DNA of 64,000 nucleotides from Edaphobacter dinghuensis (GTDB lineage Bacteria > Acidobacteriota > Terriglobia > Terriglobales > Acidobacteriaceae). Below, piece by piece: positions 61,521 through 64,000 of this stretch. Positions within the stretch are counted from its first letter, which is position 1. Each line of letters begins with the position of its first letter. The notes beneath the pieces were generated by a model, which worked only from the letters and a program-made list of their open reading frames with translations, made no database searches and had not been told where the DNA came from. Location of the stretch: NCBI RefSeq assembly GCF_014640335.1, contig NZ_BMGT01000002.1, positions 1,054,001 to 1,118,000 on the forward strand, read 5' to 3'. The translations under genes and the position numbers were made by a program.

Positions 61521-62522
61521 CTACTTTTCGCTGTCCAGCATCGCCATCTGGTGCGGGTCATAACGGCTTCCTGCGATCTCAGCAGCAGGCACCGCTGCTT
61601 CGAGCCGTGCAACCTCCTCGGCCGAGAGCCGCACATCCAGAGCACCCAGCGCCTCTTTCACCTGCGCTACCTTGCGTGATCCGATCACCGGAACGATGTC
61701 ATCGCCCTTGGCCAACACCCACGCAATCGCCATCTGCACAGCGGTCACGCCGCGCGACGCAGCCAGCTCTTTGAGTGACGCAGCCAATACCTGATTCTTG
61801 GCCAGATTTTCCCCGCTGAATCGAGGTAGCCGCGCACGGAAATCGCCCTTCGCCTGCGGCACCGATCCGCTCAGCAGACCACGCGAGAGCACACCATACG
61901 CCGTGACACCGATTCCCAGCTCGCGCAACCCCGGCAAAATCTTTTCTTCGATGCCGCGGCTGGCGAGGCCATACTCGATCTGCACATCGCACACCGGAGC
62001 CACCGTCTGCGCTCGCTGCGCTGTCTCCAGCCCAATCTCGCTCAGGCCGATGTAGCGCACATACCCCGCTACCACCATCTCGGCAATCGCGCCGACTGTC
62101 TCCTCAATCGGAACATTTCCATCCAGCCGCGCCGGGCGGTAAATATCGATATGGTCCACTCCCAGCCGCGTCAGGCTATGCGACAGGAAGTTCTTCACCG
62201 CTGCGGGGCGTCCATCGAAGCCCAGCCATGATCCATCCGGCCCACGCAGCGCACCGAACTTCACGCTCACCTTCACCTTTTCGCGTGCCGACGGACTCAT
62301 CTCACGCAACGCCCGACCTACCAGCATCTCGTTGTGGCCCATTCCATAGAAGTCGCCTGTATCGAGCAGCGTCACTCCGCCGTCAACTGCCGCGTGAATG
62401 GCACGAATGCTCTCCGCCTCGTCGCTCTCGCCATACATTCCCGACATTCCCATGCATCCCAGCGCCAGCGGGAACACCTTTGGCCCGGCGTTGCCCAGCC
62501 TGCGAAAACTCTTGTTGCTCAT
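61521..62522 (-). CDS. Aldo/keto reductase
   Basis: A 333-residue NADPH-dependent reductase of the AKR superfamily. ATG 62522 has GGAGG eight bases upstream. It has FPLALGCMGMSGMYG, the catalytic Asp and Tyr in LLDTGDFYGMG near residue 50, the Lys in VSVKFGALRG, and in place of the usual His motif the sequence IDIYRPARLDG; so the tetrad His is absent. The cofactor region IGLSEIG and IPVIGSRK-like VPVIGSRKVAQVKEAL follow. The substrate is unknown. The divergent HxlR gene is its likely regulator. Confidence 0.9.
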   Translation of the reverse strand: MSNKSFRRLGNAGPKVFPLALGCMGMSGMYGESDEAESIRAIHAAVDGGVTLLDTGDFYGMGHNEMLVGRALREMSPSAREKVKVSVKFGALRGPDGSWLGFDGRPAAVKNFLSHSLTRLGVDHIDIYRPARLDGNVPIEETVGAIAEMVVAGYVRYIGLSEIGLETAQRAQTVAPVCDVQIEYGLASRGIEEKILPGLRELGIGVTAYGVLSRGLLSGSVPQAKGDFRARLPRFSGENLAKNQVLAASLKELAASRGVTAVQMAIAWVLAKGDDIVPVIGSRKVAQVKEALGALDVRLSAEEVARLEAAVPAAEIAGSRYDPHQMAMLDSEK

Positions 62523-62590
62523 CGATATGTCCTCCATATCGTCATCCTATGCAGGACACTCTCTTTTGGGAAGTAGGAACCTTTATGTTC

Positions 62591-62596
62591 TATACT
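62591..62596 (+). promoter_or_regulatory. -10 box of a probable leaderless HxlR promoter
   Basis: TATACT at 62591-62596 lies 6 bases before ATG 62603. A weak TTGGGA is 19 bases upstream of it. There is no ribosome-binding site. Confidence 0.45.
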
Positions 62597-62602
62597 TACC
62601 GC

Positions 62603-63037
62603 ATGGGAACCATAGAAAAACCCACACATTCATCGACCGCATCGGACACAGCGCAACAGGCCCTCGTCCACGAGATGCTCGAGCGCATCGCGGACAAGTG
62701 GACGCTGCTCGTCATCGAAGAGCTGGCCCAGGCAGCGGCAGAGCTTCGCTTCACCCAGCTCTCCCAGCGCATCCCCGGCGTCAGCCAGAAGATGCTCACT
62801 AAAACGCTGCGCCAACTCGAGCGCGACGGACTCGTCACCCGCCGCGTCCATCCCGTCATTCCGCCGCACGTCGACTACACGCTGACCCCGCGCGGCGAAA
62901 GCCTCGGCGAGGCCGTCTGCGGCATCTGGCTCTGGGCCGAGAAGCACGGCAAGCAGGTCCTCCGCTCCCGCCATGCCTATGACAACCGCACCCGTATGCA
63001 GCCGCCCGCGTCGTCGCGAGCATCCTATACCTCATGA
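62603..63037 (+). CDS. HxlR family transcriptional regulator
   Basis: A 144-residue winged-helix regulator. LVHEMLERIADKWTLLVIEE near residue 23 is the conserved HxlR start, followed by RFTQLSQRIPGVSQKMLTKT LRQLERDGLV and the wing TRRVHPVIPPHVDYTLTPRG. An ATG at 62585 would add six residues, but it precedes the likely -10 box. It is divergent from the aldo/keto reductase, the common layout for HxlR-regulated oxidoreductases. Confidence 0.9.
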   Translation: MGTIEKPTHSSTASDTAQQALVHEMLERIADKWTLLVIEELAQAAAELRFTQLSQRIPGVSQKMLTKTLRQLERDGLVTRRVHPVIPPHVDYTLTPRGESLGEAVCGIWLWAEKHGKQVLRSRHAYDNRTRMQPPASSRASYTS

Positions 63038-63177
63038 GTACGCCGCATCCCGATCCCGCCGAGCATGAAGTCGAGGACCCTATCCCCGATCCCGAGCCTG
63101 CCAGCCCGTCTCTCGACGAGCCTGATCCAGGAGTCTTCCATCATGACCCTGCAAAGCCCTCTCCTCCACAAACCTAG
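63034..63177 (+). CDS. Short Pro/Asp-rich protein coupled to HxlR gene
   Basis: A 47-residue frame whose ATG overlaps the HxlR stop as ATGA. The product is acidic and rich in Pro, Asp and Glu, starting MSTPHPDPAEHEVEDPIPDP. It has no hydrophobic stretch and looks disordered. The overlap suggests translation, but there is no homology evidence. Confidence 0.45.
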   Translation: MSTPHPDPAEHEVEDPIPDPEPASPSLDEPDPGVFHHDPAKPSPPQT

Positions 63178-63231
63178 AGCACATTTATTCTTCTGTAATC
63201 AGCAAAAGCTGTTTCCTTCAGTACACTGACC

Positions 63232-63783
63232 ATGAAAACAAGACCTATGAACCTCTTCATCCTCCGCCACGCGAGCGCCGGAGTCCGTCGCGCCAACCCG
63301 CTTCTCGACGTCAAGCGCCCCCTCGATAAAGACGGCAAACGCCATAGCCTCCAGCTCGCCTACGTCCTGAACGCATTGAACATCCAGTTCGATCTCATCG
63401 TCTCGAGCAATCTCAAACGCAGCCTGCAGACTGCCTCCCTTGTCGGCACCGAGATGGGCTACGAGTCCATCATTCAGGTCTCCAAAGCGCTCGCCCCCGA
63501 GGCCACCACTCGCGACTTCCAGCACCTGCTGCACGAGTGCCGCGACCACGAAAACGTACTCTTCGTCGGACACAGCCCCAACATCAATACCTTCCTTGGT
63601 TCGCTGCTCGTACCGGCCTCTACCCATGCAGCGGCCCAGGTGCGTCTGCGCAAAGGCTCGATCGCGCGGCTTTCGCTCACCCGCGGCCCGGCCACGCTCC
63701 AGTGGCTGCTCGATCCGCGCATCGTCCGCGCCCTCTACGCCACTTCGACGAAGAGCTCCCGGCGAAAGATCTCGCGAAAATAG
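63232..63783 (+). CDS. sixA: SixA-like phosphohistidine phosphatase (histidine phosphatase family)
   Basis: A 183-residue protein. The catalytic RHG-type motif is NLFILRHASAGVRR (His at about residue 13), then the second Arg in SSNLKRSLQTASLV and the second catalytic His in VLFVGHSPNINTFL near residue 113. E. coli SixA dephosphorylates phosphohistidine in phosphotransfer proteins. The basic C-terminus (TSTKSSRRKISRK) is extra. Its last 49 bases overlap the convergent Ppx/GppA-like gene. The start is the first or sixth codon. Confidence 0.87.
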   Translation: MKTRPMNLFILRHASAGVRRANPLLDVKRPLDKDGKRHSLQLAYVLNALNIQFDLIVSSNLKRSLQTASLVGTEMGYESIIQVSKALAPEATTRDFQHLLHECRDHENVLFVGHSPNINTFLGSLLVPASTHAAAQVRLRKGSIARLSLTRGPATLQWLLDPRIVRALYATSTKSSRRKISRK

Positions 63784-64000
63784 TCCGCTTCCTTGCGCAG
63801 CGACCACGCTTCAAGCTCCGCTCCGCTGCGCCCCGCAACCAGTTCCAGCACGACGCGCTTGGGATAGACATGCACTCGCATACGCACCACGGCGCTCGCC
63901 CTGTCCTGGTTGAGGGCCACCGCCAGCCGCAGCAAAACCACCGCCCGCCTGACATGCTCATGCTCTTCCATCGGAATCGTCCGCATGGGCCGGTCGGTCG
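63735..64000 (-). CDS. C-terminus of a Ppx/GppA phosphatase-like protein (partial)
   Basis: The frame is open to the right edge and gives about 88 residues. EHVRRAVVLLRLAVALNQDR, VRMRVHVYPKRVVLELVAGR and GAELEAWSLRKEADYFREIF match the C-terminal HD-like end of exopolyphosphatase/guanosine pentaphosphate phosphohydrolase. The start codon lies beyond the window, and ATG at 63986 is probably internal. In many bacteria this gene is next to polyphosphate kinase or sixA-like genes. Confidence 0.75.
   Translation of the reverse strand, partial: TDRPMRTIPMEEHEHVRRAVVLLRLAVALNQDRASAVVRMRVHVYPKRVVLELVAGRSGAELEAWSLRKEADYFREIFRRELFVEVA

Overview
This window looks like a chromosomal, mostly housekeeping segment of a GC-rich Acidobacteriota genome, probably family Acidobacteriaceae/Terriglobia (inference). 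The pointers are the family-level look of the proteins, a diderm set of genes (Tat, type IV pilus/type II secretion parts, a TonB-domain protein, many signal peptides), a meso-diaminopimelate-type MurE, a fused AroD-AroE protein, paired F0 b subunits, and short dispersed palindromic repeats of the GTCATTCTGAGCG and GTCATCTCGACCGG kinds. No rRNA, tRNA, CRISPR array, transposase or phage gene was seen.

Layout. Bases 1-12417 (minus strand) are a classical division and cell wall cluster read mraZ-rsmH-ftsL-ftsI-murE-murF-mraY-murD-ftsW-murG, running off the left edge into a probable murC. It is preceded by a putative MraZ operator of three GTGG direct repeats spaced 10 bp. Bases 12.8-19.4 kb hold a DUF2127 membrane protein, a secreted fasciclin-domain protein, an SRPBCC protein, dxs, pgeF and the aroDE fusion. 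Bases 19.4-25.8 kb carry an F1 plus stator ATP synthase operon (b', b, delta, alpha, gamma, beta, epsilon) without the a and c genes. Next come hfq-hflX, a DegT-type aminotransferase, mgtC, an SH3-domain lipoprotein, a beta-propeller lipoprotein and an M28 peptidase.

Bases 33.8-37.2 kb (minus) hold a peroxide-defence group, perR/fur-ahpC-ahpD, with a 29-bp palindromic operator before the regulator, followed upstream by DUF2203 and nadA. Bases 37.6-40 kb carry tatA/B-tatC and a second M28 peptidase whose signal peptide is partly encoded by a dispersed repeat. Bases 40-47.5 kb are accessory: an ankyrin protein, an isoaspartyl peptidase, a DUF3761 protein, TerC, a DHA2 drug exporter and a glyoxalase-fold protein, separated by several dispersed hairpin repeats. 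Bases 47.6-56.1 kb encode a type IV pilus/type II secretion-like machine (pseudopilin, PilP, PilO, PilN, PilM, PilB/GspE, PilC/GspF) interrupted by HdeD-like and DUF2306-like membrane proteins.

The right end has an unusual TonB-domain protein with a duplicated flanking module, a divergently arranged DHA2 exporter/TetR pair with twin operators, an A-type Fe-S carrier, two small membrane proteins, an aldo/keto reductase with a divergent HxlR regulator, a SixA-like phosphatase and the 3' end of a Ppx/GppA-like gene.

No clearly new multi-gene system was found. The most unusual signals are (i) the dispersed hairpin repeats whose stems differ between copies while remaining paired, one of which has become part of a signal peptide, (ii) the TonB domain sandwiched between two related modules, (iii) twin inverted-repeat operators exactly 21 bp apart, and (iv) several apparently leaderless promoters. 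All calls come from reading the sequence by eye; no database search was run.
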